Of a stretch of DNA of 64,000 bases, positions 22,977 to 34,285 are shown in pieces (the stretch's first letter is position 1; every line of letters begins with the position of its first letter). The notes beneath the pieces were generated by a model. The model was not told where the DNA came from and made no database searches. It saw only the letters and a list, made by a program, of their open reading frames with translations. This DNA comes from Cryptomeria japonica (Eukaryota; Streptophyta; Pinopsida; Cupressales; Cupressaceae): positions 338,612,802 through 338,676,801 of the forward strand of contig NC_081413.1 in the NCBI RefSeq assembly GCF_030272615.1. Reading direction: 5' to 3'. The position numbers and the translations under genes are program-made.

Positions 22977-23885
22977 TTGAACTCCGGTGAGAAGACATGT
23001 TTGATTGCACAAATTGATGAGATTTGGCTATGGCATAAGAGGTTGTGTCATGTGAATTTTGATTGCATTGTGAAGATCAGTTCTACTAAGGCAGTTAGAG
23101 ATATACCTAAGATTGTAAAGCCCTATAATCCCGTATGTAAGGAATGTCAAATGGGAAAGCAAGCCAGAATTTCTTTTAAGAGTATACAAGACAAATCTAA
23201 TGATGTTCTTGATCTTATTCATACTGATTTGTGTGGTCCTACTAGAATCAAAAGTTTTCAGGGTGATATATATTTCATGCTAATCATTGATGACTATTCT
23301 AGAATGATGTGGGTTACTTTTCTAAGGGAGAAGTCTGAAGCGTTTGAAAAGTTTAAAATTTTTAAAGCTAAAGTTGAGATAGAGATAGGATTGAAGATTA
23401 AATGTTTAAGGTCAGAGCAGGGTGGAGAATTCACATCCGATGAATTTAACAGCTATTGTGAGAATAATGGGATAAGGAGACAGTTGTCTGCACCCTAGAC
23501 ACCTCAGCAAAATGGAGTTGTGGAAAGGAAGAACATAAATATCTTGGATGTAGCTATAACTATGATAATGGAAGCTAATTTGCCTCATGTCTACTGGAGA
23601 GAAGTAGTAAGCATGATGATATACACATTCAACACAATTCATATCAAAGGAGATACCGGTAAGACACCTTATGAATTATGGTTTGGTCATACACTAACAA
23701 TTAAGTATTTCAGAATCTTTGGTAGTAACTGCTATATCAAAAGAGATGATTCCATTGGAAAGTTTGATCCTAGATGTGATGAAGGAATATTTCTTTGTTA
23801 TTCTAATGAAATAAAAGAATATAGATGTTATAACAAAATATTGCAGAGTATTGTGGAGAGCACAAATGTCAAAGTGGATGAGTAG
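22977..23885 (+). pseudogene. Copia I integrase (one stop, otherwise well preserved)
   Basis: A GAG-pre-integrase HHCC finger (LWHKRLCHVNFDCI ... CKECQMGKQ) is followed by the rve core. It shows LIHTDLCGPT (first Asp), LIIDDYSRMMWV (second catalytic region Asp) and, after a stop at 23497-23499, PQQNGVVERKN (catalytic Glu). The C-terminal part has GKTPYELWFGH, IFGSNCYIKRDD and KFDPRCDEGIFLCYS, typical of copia integrases. One nonsense codon apart, the domain order and length look normal. Integrase precedes RT here, the defining copia order. Confidence 0.9.
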
Positions 23886-24159
23886 AACATACGTCAAATC
23901 AGAACTTGTGAGAGAGAACCGACAGTGGAAATTATTAGAACTGAACCGGTAGCACCTACACCAGAACTAAATGTTGAACTAGTTACTCTAGCAGTATCAA
24001 AAAATTCAACAATTACTGAAGATCGGGACAGAGGAATAGAAAATTAGAAGACTCCTAGGTATGTAAGGTTGAATCATTCAGAAGATCAGATCATTGGAGA
24101 CAAAAACAAAGGAGTGGTGACAAGAAGAAGGTTGGTAGGTGATGAGGTATGTTTTATTT

Positions 24160-25100
24160 CTCAAGTTGAACTAGCATCACTAATTGAAGCTTGTAAAGAT
24201 GTATGTTAGATGAAAGCCATGGAAGAATAATTAGATCAAATAGAAAAGAATAACACATGGACTTTAGTTCCCCGACCTAAAAATAAGAATGTTGAACTAA
24301 ATGGGTTTTTAGGAATAAATTGAATGAAGATGGACAAGTTATGAGAAATAAAGCTAGATTGGTTTGTAAAGGATATTCTCAGAAGGAAGGAATTGATTAT
24401 GGTGAAACCTTTGCATCGGTAGTTAGGATTGAAAATGTGACATTATTTTTTGTTTATGATGCACATAAGAACTACAAGGTTTATCAGATGGTTGTTAAGT
24501 ATGCATTTCTGAATGGAGACCTTGAAGAGGAAATTTATATTGAGCAACCTGATGGATTTTCACTTTCAGATGACAAAAACATGGTTTGCAGGTTAAAGAA
24601 TTTTTTATATGGATTGAAACAAGCCCCTAGAGCTTGGTATGAAAGACTAAATAAATATCTTTTGAAGCTTGATTTCACTAAAGGTAATGCTAACAGTAAT
24701 TTATATTATAAGATCACTAATGATGACATATTGATTATTGAAGTCTTTGTTGATGATATAATTTTTGGAGGTGAAGATAAGTTGTGTATGGAATTCTTTA
24801 ACAATATGAAGAATTAATATGAGATATCTATGATTAGGGAGATGAAGTTTTGCTTAGGTTTGCAGATTACTCAAACTAATAAAGGTATTTTCATCTGTTA
24901 AACTAAGTATGCTAGAGTTGTTGAAGAAATTTGGTATAGAAAATTCTAAACTGGTTAGTACTCCTATGGTTACAAGTGAGAAATTGGCAAAGATTGATGC
25001 TTCTGCACTAGTAAATCCTACAAGGTACAAGTCTATGATTGGAGGTTTTTTATATGTGACTCAGACTAGACCAGATATAATGAATGAATTTGTATTGTAT
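24160..25100 (+). pseudogene. Copia I reverse transcriptase
   Basis: Starts around MKAMEExLDQIEKNNTWTLV (24.2 kb), with stops. Then MNEDGQVMRNKARLVCKGYS, GIDYGETFASVVR, VYQMVVKYAFLNGDLEEEIY (the usual QMDVK is QMVVK, one catalytic Asp replaced by Val), KNFLYGLKQAPRAWYE and the active-site VFVDDIIFGG. A stop at 24815-24817 and a one-base loss near 24.91 kb break the frame before LLKKFGIENSK and GGFLYVTQTRPDIM. Copia-type RT without doubt; dead. Confidence 0.9.
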
Positions 25101-25694
25101 CAAGATATCAAAGTGATCCTAGAGAAGATCATGAGAGTGTGGTGAAAAGTTTTTAGGTATTTGCAGGGAACAACTAAATATGGTTTGTGGTATCCTAAAT
25201 ATCATGAATTTACATTATGTGCATATACAGATGCAAATTGGGTTGGAGATGTTGATGACCGAAAGAGCACATCCGGTGGAGATTTCTTTCTTGGAAAGAA
25301 ACTTGTTTCATGGATCAGCAAGAAGCAGTCATGCACTTCTTTATCTACTATTGAAGCTGAGTATGTTGTTGCTACTACTAATTGTACACATGTTCTATGG
25401 ATGAAGCAAATGTTGAACGATATTAAGGTAGATTGTAATGAATCGGTAGTTATTCACTGTGATAGCTCTACTACTATTGATATATCAAAGAATTTGGTAT
25501 TTTATTCTAAGACAAAACACATATCTATCAAGTATAACTTTTTGAAGGAAAAGGTGGAAGAAAATGAATTCAGACTAGTTTATGTGAACACTAAAGAGCA
25601 CATTGCAGACATCTTCATTAAACCTTTGCCAAAAGAACAATTTAAGTACTTTAGAGACAAATTGGGGATTTCTACTCCTCTGGTAGAGATCTGA
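25100..25694 (+). pseudogene. Copia I RNase H
   Basis: After a stop (25143-25145) the frame gives FRYLQGTTKYGLWYPKYHEF, AYTDANWVGDVDDRKSTSGG, TIEAEYVVATTNCTHVLWM, IHCDSSTTIDISKN and KTKHISIKYNFLKEKV. This is the full copia RNase H signature (Asp in YTDANW, Glu in EAEY, Asp in CDSS). The C-terminus ends at 25694 after KPLPKEQFKYFRDKLGI. This last part is one open frame of 177 codons. Confidence 0.9.
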
Positions 25695-26050
25695 GTGATG
25701 TTGATTGACATCAGTCCAGTATGCATTATCAGAGCTACTATTTATTCTGGATTGATGTGGTGGTGCTACTACTCAGGGGGAGTAGTTAGTTGTAAGATTA
25801 GGAGGATTTATGATTTTTCTTTGATGTTTATGTCAAATATTTTGCATTCATGTCAAAGGGGGAGAGTTATTCTTGTGAAAAACATAAGGGAGAGATATAT
25901 TCATTAGGTTAATTTGGTTCAGAGATTCATTGCTATATCATTTTGTGGGAGATTATTGGTTGTCTTCCATAGGGGGAGATTTGTTTGGCATTTCTTGGCA
26001 GTTGGATGTTTTTCACATCTAGTGTTGCCATCAATGCCAAAGGGGGAGAT
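25695..26050 (+). promoter_or_regulatory. 3' untranslated region with reiterated polypurine tracts
   Basis: The tract next to the LTR is AAAGGGGGAGAT (26039-26050). Similar tracts occur at 25776-25782 (GGGGGAG), 25855-25866 (AAAGGGGGAGAG) and 25971-25980 (AGGGGGAGAT). No gene; short frames here are incidental. Confidence 0.7.
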
Positions 26051-27290
26051 TGTTGGCAATTTGGAGGAATTGATTATGTGTTGCATTGATGTTTTGTCAT
26101 TGATGGAAACACTAGTTGTTTTGGTTGTTTATCGGTTTCTAGTTGGTTTCGGTAGAGTGGTTGGATTATGATATTGATCTGGTATGCTCTGGTATGTTTT
26201 GGTTAGTGGAATTTGTTTGGATCTGTCATTCATGCTATTCAGATGCGTATCATAATCAGTTGGTTTGGGATTCAATGACTCAAATGCTATCAGTTCTAGT
26301 AAGCTTTTTGGTCACCGGTAAGAATGAGCTTTGTTGAATATCTTTTGATGCACATGATAAGTAGTGTTGGTGCGACTTCTAGATGGCTTTTAGGATTTTT
26401 TGGTTATCTTTTTCATGTTCCTGTTGATCGGTGGTATTGGATTTGGTTTATGGTGACCTATTTTGGGTTCGGGGCTATCTAAGTTATGGACCAATTTATG
26501 TAACATGTTGGAGGATGTTCTTGATGCATTACCGATGGGATTTACTGATTGGTTTACATTATTTTCAGCCTAAGCCGACTTGGTTGATCATTGGAGTCCG
26601 GGTTTATGTTGTGAAATTATTGTATTATCATTTAGGTGGTTGACCTAATTGTTTAGGTCCCAGGTTGGTATAAATATAATTTAAGATCTCTTTGTAGATA
26701 TAGGTCAAGGTTATGGGATTATATGTGTGCAAATAATGTTGTAATCATATGTAGAAGGTTTGGTCAATCATAGGTGATCGAATTGGGTTTGTGGAAGAGG
26801 TTTAAGGCCTCTGGTATTGAGCTTACCCAAAACTGTACTCAGGCATAGGCGATGCTATACTTGCAGTTCAATCTTCATTTTGGATTGTAGTCTGGATTTA
26901 TTTTTAAGTAAATGAGGCTCCTTTTTGTGATGAGAAGTGAGCTCTAGGCTATTGGGCTTCCTGCATGTGCAGGCCCCTCATTATTGTAATCAATACTTAC
27001 TACAGAAGTATTATCTGACTGTGGGTAGGCTTCCCACCATGGTTTTTCCCTTTACCAGGATTTCCACGTACAAATCTTGGTGTCATGTATTCTGGATGGA
27101 TGGTAACTATTCTATGATTTATGTTTATGGTTAATTTCTATATCAGTTATTCCTATATTTGGTTTATGCATTTCGGTATTGAGTTTATGTGTTTCAATAA
27201 TAAGGATTTGAATGCTTAAAGTTCTATCATATGGTGATAACTGATTCACCCCCCCTCTCAGTTGTCCTTTGTTATCTGAGTTGTCTAACA
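26051..27290 (+). repeat. 3' LTR of copia element I
   Basis: TGTTGGCAATTTGGAGGAAT to GTTGTCTAACA, aligned along its length with 7102-8362. TATA box TATAAATA at 26669-26676. Followed by ATAAC, near-copy of the upstream ATAAT. Confidence 0.9.
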
Positions 27291-29400
27291 ATAACAAGAT
27301 AGAGTACTCCTCTACAACTCAATCAAGGATCTCTTGCATTATCAAAGGAATGATACCTAGGGATGGGCCTTTGGGAGAGTAAACACCCATGATTCATTAA
27401 TAATAAGATCAAGTTATAAGAAAATACAACCATGAAACAATAAATGTGGGGAGTTGTGATCTTGATAAGTCAAGGCTATTATAGTGGAGATGGTGGATCA
27501 ACAAGTGATACAAAAGAGTGAGTAGATCAAAAAAGGAAGACATCCCATCAAAACAAGACACGAAACATGCATGAAAATGATTTTTATTGACACTCATACA
27601 TGAGAAAAATAGAAAATCCTAAAGTAATAGTCCTTGTTTAGTTTTCTTAGTGGTGATAAGGAAGATTAATCTATCATAGTTTAAATGATAATCGTAACCC
27701 TTTAAAGGACATTGGTTTAGTGTAAAATGAGCATGAACACACTACAAAGAGAGGAATTGTAGAAGAAGCAATCATAGAAAATAGCATAATAAATATGACA
27801 ATGATAACCCTTTTGGTTTGTTGGAAAGATAGTGAAGTCTTGTTAGTCCATAATTTTTTTTAGAGAGGTCAACTTTGACAAGAGGATGCATGAGAAACCA
27901 TCAAAGATATAGTAAAAAAAGGTTAATTTCTCAAGAATTAAACTCAATGACTTGGAAAGGGTAGCTTCTTGTTGAAAAGGATTGAGTACAATTGAGAAAG
28001 ACAAATTAAAAATGTGAAGTAATAGACAATGGGATAGTCAATAGTGGATGAATTTATTAGTAAATGATAGAGACAACTCTTCATGAAGTATTCATGAACC
28101 TTTCATAAGTGGGCTTAGTTTCATGAATGATCACTATCACAAGAAGATGATCAATATAAAAGTAGAAATGTGAGGTCATAAGGAAGTTGTGATAGCAAAT
28201 AATCATAAAGTAACAATCCACATTGACAAACATTTTAAATAAATAAATAGTGACACATAATAAATCCTAGATGACAATGATAGGTTGACAATCACAAAGA
28301 GAAGTTAAGTGTAGCATGACATTCTAAAAGCCTTGGCTAGAAAGGTATAGAAGGATACAACACATGTCACGTACTAGTCCTGGAAGGTCCCCCACACCCT
28401 TATAGTTAATTTTTTAGTTTTTATCATTCCCTATAAGCTTGGATAAATTATTTGTGATATAGTAAAGGATTAATGATCAATTATAGATAATGGTAATATC
28501 TAGGAGGAAGTTGGATGAGTTGAAATAAATGTAGAGAGAATATAGGGGTGATTGAAAGAATTCATTGTAGTAGTTACACGCATCCAATAGGTTAAAAACT
28601 GGATATAAGAGCCAATGGAGGAAAATCAATTAGAAAAATTTAAGAACCAACTTATCCAATGTCACTTAAGTCTTTTTGAGTAGTCCAACTAAGAGAGGGT
28701 TCTTTCAAATAGTTGGGTAGAGACTTGAACTAGTTAGCTCATGGAAGTAAAATTGATTTAATAGCTTTTAAGTTTGTCCCACTTTTCCTCCAATGTTGGA
28801 TAGAGAAATAGGATGCTTAGATAAAAACTTAGTGAGTTATTTCTTATTCGACACTAGGCATTATAACCTAAACCAAGGTTCTTTCTTGTCTATTTTGTAT
28901 AATGATTCATTATACTTTAGTTTCAAGATAAGAAGGAATTATTTTTCAATTTTTTACACAATTGTATCACCTTTTAAATCAATTAATATGAGTTATTTTT
29001 TATTCTTAAAATCTATTTAATTGTGTATCATTATAGAGTTGATGTAGTTTCTTGTTGTCTATATGAGAATCCTTAATATTATGTCTCATTACCAACACCT
29101 TTAGGTAGAAAACATATGTTTTATGCAAGTCATAGGTCATGTAAATGATACTAGCAATCAAAACTTAGGAGAAATACTAAATTTTTCTTTTGAAATGATG
29201 AACAACATAACCTTACTACAAAACATTGATGTGTGTACTTGTAAAACCTATGATGTACATAGATCAGCCTTATCATTAATTAATTATATATCTAAAATAA
29301 TAGTATAGGTGTTGAAATCAATTTGTTGCATTACCTCATTAGTATAAGGTTTTTTTATGATCTATCCATCCCTTCTATCAATATATAGCAGTATTATAAG
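27291..29400. other. Unclassified AT-rich DNA
   Basis: Original right flank of copia I. I see no domain, LTR edge or tandem array. Short frames (for example 27409-27597 minus and 28793-29020 plus) have no recognisable features. Confidence 0.4.
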
Positions 29401-31715
29401 TTAGAATAGGTGATATCAAGGGAACCAACCCCATCTAGAGGTTGGTCTCAACTATTAAATCTACACTCTATGAGACTGCATGTTTCACTGGATAGTTGAG
29501 TGAACAACTTAGTAAGGGTGCACATATGTGTGATAATAATATTTCCCTTCCTTACAAAGATCAATATATCCCATCCATCCCATCTAATAATCCCCTTTTG
29601 TCTCAAGATCAAGGCATCCAAGTCTCCTCCTTCTCATAATCCTCTTTCTAAGAAAGATCAAGAGATCCCTTCCATCCTATAAAAATATATTTTTCCATCT
29701 CAAGATCAAAGAATCCATCTCAATCCCCCTCATGATCCCCTCCAAAGTCAAGATCAAATTATCTCTTGATCTTCATGTTATAATCCTAATCCATCTCAAG
29801 GTCCTAATATCCATCCTAATATATCTTATGATCCTAACCCTCGACAATATCCCATCACCTTTATACAAGCTATTCATGAAACCCATACCTATTAAATGGA
29901 TTCCTCCACTTTCAATTAATTGGGTTTAACTGATGCACCTATCATTCCTTCAATTTCACATCCTCTAAAAAATAGACTCACATATTATTTCCAACTGAAT
30001 AAGTACCCCATTAGAAAAAGGATTTGTCAAAACATGCACTATCAAGGAACAAGATAGGGCCTACATGAACAAGGCATATTAGAATCTCAAGTTATGTAAA
30101 ATAAAATCCAACTTATGATGACCTTGGTTACCAAGTTCAAGTTCAATAAGTAGCTTTTCCTCCCAAATCCAAAATTCCTCCATCTAAATCTAAATATCCC
30201 CATATCATAACTTCAAAATCTATCTTACGCCCTTATGTAACAAAATTAATTACTTCATACTTTTCATTCATCTTGAGTCCTTAATCCCTCCAATCATTAC
30301 TCCCATCACTCTTTTCTCAAAAAATATTAATCCTATTTATCTAGTACCTCAAAACCCCAGTCAAGATCAACAAAGGCACACATCCTTGAAATCCCTCCAA
30401 CATCCTACCTACATCAAACCATACAAAAAATATTCCTATCATTCCTCTTCATCCACCAATCATATTCACTTGGATGAAATTTAGATGTCAAATATAAAAA
30501 GCTTAAATCCAAAAATTCACACACATCCAAGGATAAACATGTTCCATCAAAAAGACATGGTAAATAAAATCAAAATGGATAATCCAAAAGAAAAAAGAAA
30601 AATATAAAAGGCCACAAAGGCTCAAGGATAGAAATAAAAAATAAAAATTCACGTGGATTACCAAACTACTCATGAAGCAATGCATCCTAAAACACAATGA
30701 AAATTGGTATCCAAACCTTCTAATCCAAAATATTCCTCCACTCCTAAGTCCTCTAATCCACCATCTCTAAATCTAAAATCTACTTCTCCTTCGCCACTCT
30801 ACCAACCCTCAAGGTGTGCCAATTTTCATCTTACCAAGATTTTCATCCACTCATCCATAAGTTATCCAATACCCCATCCATTATCCAATATCTATTTTTC
30901 ATCCTTACATTCCTCTTATCGATCTTGTATATAAATGCTTAAATCCTTTTCCATCTCTTCATCCATTTCATCCCCCTTATCATCATTCTACCAATATATA
31001 TCCAAGCATCCTTCCAATTGTCATGGTCTAATATATAACACTTCTTTAAGGAATATTATTCATGAAACTAGACACTTGATCATTTCCTCCATCTCCTTGT
31101 CATGCATCCATTATCTTCCAAATCTAAATCTTGATTCTAATCCTCTCCATTTATAATATTCCAAAAATCCAAAAAAGAAAAAGAAAAATTAAAAAATAGA
31201 AAAAAAAATAAAGATAAATCATTCATCCAATTTTGAAAATCACATCTTATGGCACCTTGGATACCATGATGAAAACTTTGCAAATAGGCATCATGTGTAA
31301 TCTACCATCCTCTTGTACTCTACACTTAGAGCTAGTATTCATCCATGTTATCCTACCTACCACATCCTCCGCTATCCACTATCCCTCATCCCCTATTCAT
31401 CATCCCATCTAACTACACTTTTTTACCTTTTTAGATATGCATATCTATATTATTTTCCACCTTTGATATTGACAAGGCCAAGAATATTAATATTAATCAC
31501 ACATATTATCTATTTCACCTTATCCACACCTTTCATCTCATATCCCTTATTTTATCTATATCGTATCTCCATATTCTTTTCCCACATTTGATCTTGATTA
31601 GCCTATCCATATCCTATCTCCTTATCCCTTTGCATATTTAATCTTAATAAGGTTTGGAAAATATTTTTCCACTCTACCCTACATACCACATCTTATCCAC
31701 ATCCTCCAATACCTT
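29400..31715. other. G-poor, C/T/A-rich stretch without clear genes
   Basis: The plus strand is strikingly depleted of G for about 2 kb, rich in words such as ATCC, CATC and TCTCAAGATCAA. This keeps several frames open by composition alone. Only a short possible G-patch remnant (30001-30096) suggests descent from a Tat element. Confidence 0.45.
30001..30096 (+). pseudogene. Possible decayed G-patch of an older Tat element
   Basis: In one frame the translation reads QNMHYQGTRxGLHEQGILES. This lines up with the G-patch-like domain of the Tat element at 39.2 kb (HGYGGTTGLGLQNQGILEPI). The shared pattern is a short GT/G segment then QGILE. It is short and carries a stop, so chance cannot be excluded. 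No RT or integrase remains nearby. Confidence 0.4.
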
Positions 31716-31899
31716 TGTTGCAAATGTGATGTTGATGGTTGTCATTGATGTCAACATATAAGTTAGTGATCCAAAATATATGGTGAGAGTTCATGGAATC
31801 TTTGGTGCTCCAGAAGATGTGTTACTGTTGATATTTTGTCTATTTAGGTTGATGGTTATCCAGATTTATCTTTTTACTGGATGTGGTATTGATTGATTG
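31716..31899 (+). repeat. Possible start of an old copia-like LTR
   Basis: TGTTGCAAATGTGATGTTGA then GGTTGTCATTGATGTCAAC resembles the start of copia I's LTR (GTTTTGTCATTGATGGAAAC after a TGTTGGCAAT opening). It is cut off at 31899 by the Tat element. Confidence 0.35.
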
Positions 31900-32499
31900 T
31901 GTAGACACCTAAAAATGTCTCATTAATTCTACACTAATTATTCATCTATTTGATTAAGTAATTCTTTAATTATTTGATTAAACTAACTTTTTCTTCTAAT
32001 CATCACCCTTCAACACTTCTAATTATTCTATTTCCATTCTCAAATCATTTTAATCAGTTAACCATATCTCAATTATTAATTAAATATCAATTATTTAATT
32101 AATTACAACTTTTTCCTTAGTTAAATAATCTTTATTATTTAATTAACTTTATCTCCTAAGTTTAAATAATTTCATTTAAATTAATTAACTTATTCCTCCA
32201 AATCCCCAAATTTTAATTCCATATAATTTCATTTCATTTCTCCCAAATTTGGATTTCACTTCATTTCATCTAATTTCACATTTCCAAATTCATATTTCCC
32301 CAAATCTGAATTTCAGTTAATTTCATGTGCATTTCAGCATTCGAATGATCAAATTCAAATCCAAATTGAAAATGAAAAATCAAATTCAATTTCAAATTCC
32401 TACAACACATGCTAAAATCATAACTGATTGATCAAATCAGTTGTCTAATCAGTTAACTTAGTTAACTCATCAATCATCTTTTTTAACTCAAAATCAACT

Positions 32500-32720
32500 T
32501 TTTATGACTAATCCATCAATTTAGTCATCTCCCTAGTCTATTATGTTCATTAATCAATCAAGTGAGTTGACTAATCCATCAATTCAGTTCACTCCTCAAT
32601 CAATTTAGTTCACTACTCAATCAAATGAGTATAAAAATCAATCAAATGAGTTAACAAATCAATCAATTGAGTTAACAGATCAATTAGTTTCAGTTGTCTA
32701 TCAATCAACACTCGAGTTCT
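32500..32720. repeat. Short tandem-like repeats in Tat LTR
   Basis: About 22-26 bp units around CAATCAA(A/G)TGAGTTAAC, repeated roughly seven times with variation, a few tens of bases upstream of the TATA box. Confidence 0.55.
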
Positions 32721-32747
32721 ATTTCTCACCCCCTTTGTGTTGAAAAT

Positions 32748-32757
32748 CTATAAATTC
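32748..32757 (+). promoter_or_regulatory. Candidate TATA box of Tat LTR
   Basis: CTATAAATTC, about 850 bp into the LTR and just downstream of the short repeats. Confidence 0.5.
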
Positions 32758-33126
32758 AACATCATTTTCTCATTTTCAAGTTAGAATCACATTCTTCAAT
32801 ATTGTTGTCCATCTTATGCAAGAAATCAAGTGCAATACCTGCGAGCCACCTATATCAACAACAATGGAGAAGAGCAATGGAAGCCTTTCTATGTCAATTG
32901 AGGGACTCTTAGATAGATTGTTTCAATTCAATTGATATTAGCTTTATTCTATTGCTATTTAGGAGTAATAATTAGATTTAGAGTTGTCATTCACTCTTTG
33001 ATAATCTGATTTATGCAATTTATGCCTATTTACTACTTGAAGACATTTGGTAAACCCGACGTGAAACACTCTAACCTTTATTTTTGTTTGACATGTTTTA
33101 CAGATCCATACGCGCACGAGAAATTG

Positions 33127-33247
33127 GACGTCGCAATTGAATACACAGAAATTTGCAATTGCTGATATCATATCGCAATTGCTCCAACATCATATCGTAA
33201 TTGATTAGACAACATATCCCATTTGCTTAAACATATTACAATTGCTC
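33127..33247. repeat. Cluster of GCAATTG motifs, first block
   Basis: GTCGCAATTGAAT, TTTGCAATTGCTGATATCAT, ATCGCAATTGCTCCAACATC, ATCGTAATTG, ATTACAATTGCTC: a near-palindromic CAATTG core every 20-30 bases. Confidence 0.6.
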
Positions 33248-33371
33248 TTAAAGATTTCCAATTAATAAATTTTTGTGTCGTTTTTGCATGATTTTGTCTT
33301 GCACATCTAACCCTGAAATTTTGTCGAATTCTGGAAAAGTTGATTTCTGCATATAAAATGTATCTAATCTA

Positions 33372-33608
33372 ATGGCAGGAAAGGTGACCTTCCAAATTTT
33401 AGGTGCAAGAAAGGAAAAGCATAATAGGAGGAAACAAAAGGCTTATCAAATATTTCTAAAGGTTGAAAGGGAGCTCCATGAAATCAAAGAAAAAGAGGAG
33501 ATCACTCAGTATCATAGAACCATCCATCAGTTTTTAACCAAATATAAATTATTTGACAAAATTATTGTGTTGGCTCGCGTAGTGTGGAACAATATCATTG
33601 TAGAATAA
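33372..33608 (+). CDS. Small ORF in Tat leader, unknown function
   Basis: An uninterrupted 78-codon frame starting at ATG 33372 (MAGKVTFQILGARKEKHNRR), strongly basic at the N-terminus. A charged helix follows in the middle (KVERELHEIKEKEEITQYHR), and a hydrophobic end (DKIIVLARVVWNNII). I do not recognise it. Its position between the LTR and gag, where some Tat elements carry an extra first ORF, and its clean frame amid decayed genes make it worth listing. It could still be a chance frame. It is flanked on both sides by GCAATTG clusters. Confidence 0.35.
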   Translation: MAGKVTFQILGARKEKHNRRKQKAYQIFLKVERELHEIKEKEEITQYHRTIHQFLTKYKLFDKIIVLARVVWNNIIVE

Positions 33609-33689
33609 CTCTTCTATCTACTATCTTTTTCTTTTGTTTTTCTGTTAAAAGTTCAAAAAATCAAAAAAAAAAGAAAAAAGAAGAAGAAG

Positions 33690-33812
33690 TTGCGATTGCT
33701 ATCATATCAGATCGCAATTGATCAATCATCATGTTGCAATTGATGGTTAATCATTTCACATTTGATATGATATTATTTTGCATTTGATTAGTAGTTTGGT
33801 CGCATTTGATAG
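33690..33812. repeat. Cluster of GCAATTG motifs, second block
   Basis: GTTGCGATTGCTATCATATC, GATCGCAATTGATCAATCAT, GTTGCAATTGATGG, then TTTGCATTTGATTAG and GGTCGCATTTGATAG. Same core as 33127-33247. Confidence 0.55.
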
Positions 33813-34253
33813 ATTCAGTTTTTTATTTTCTGTTCTGTTGCAGTTTTGGTTTTTACCAGGATATCTTTCTATCTGTGAAAAGATAGAACTCTGTAACAAG
33901 AAAATTAGGCTAGATATCCCACCATGTGTTGACTAATGTTATCTTTTTTGCAAGGTTAGAGTAGAAATATTTCCTTTTGGTGCTTTAATGAAAGAACAAA
34001 ACAAATTTCATCATTTCTATGCCGGTTAAAATAAACACCATGTCTATGTGGAGCAACATCTCCACTTAGAATAGAAAATCATTGCAATGAAGGGATAAAA
34101 AGAACTTTGTTTTTTGTCTTCAAGGAGATAGGTATTATTATCTCCCCTTCAATGGGTGATAAAAAAACATGACTCTCTTCCTTCATATTTTCCTTTATTT
34201 TTTGCAATTAAATCCTTTAGAAGGCCTTCCCTCCTGTGTTGCCCTTAGGGTGC

Positions 34254-34285
34254 CATTAAGGCCAGTGAGAGGGAATGACCTAAGT
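34254..34285 (+). other. Leader block conserved with the minus-strand Tat element
   Basis: CATTAAGGCCAGTGAGAGGG then AATGACCTAAG; counterpart at 4468-4500 on the minus strand. Confidence 0.5.

Larger units (their letters stand above)
7102..27290 (+). mobile_element. Ty1/copia LTR retrotransposon (element I), interrupted by chromovirus array
   Basis: Two alike LTRs (7102-8362 and 26051-27290) bound the element. Both start TGTTGG and end TCTAACA. Flanking 5-mers are ATAAT (7097-7101) and ATAAC (27291-27295), one mismatch from a perfect target duplication. Inside are a Met-initiator-type primer site, UBN2-type gag, one zinc knuckle, a protease remnant, integrase, RT and RNase H in copia order, and a polypurine tract. 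A 13,082 bp insertion splits gag at 8993/22076. Without it the element would be about 7.1 kb. Many stops and frameshifts make it non-autonomous today. Confidence 0.92.
31900..33100 (+). repeat. 5' LTR of Tat element (right edge uncertain)
   Basis: The left edge is precise; a candidate 5-mer GATTG precedes it. The right edge is not fixed because I found no clear primer site and no second LTR copy. A CA near 33.1 kb is plausible. The U3 part is very G-poor. Repeats of AATCAATCAAATGAGTTAAC type lie at 32.5-32.72 kb. Confidence 0.5.

Noticed and set aside
31313-31591. 92-codon plus-strand frame rich in Tyr, Ser, Ile and Leu
   Set aside because: Explained by the G-poor composition. No initiation or domain evidence.
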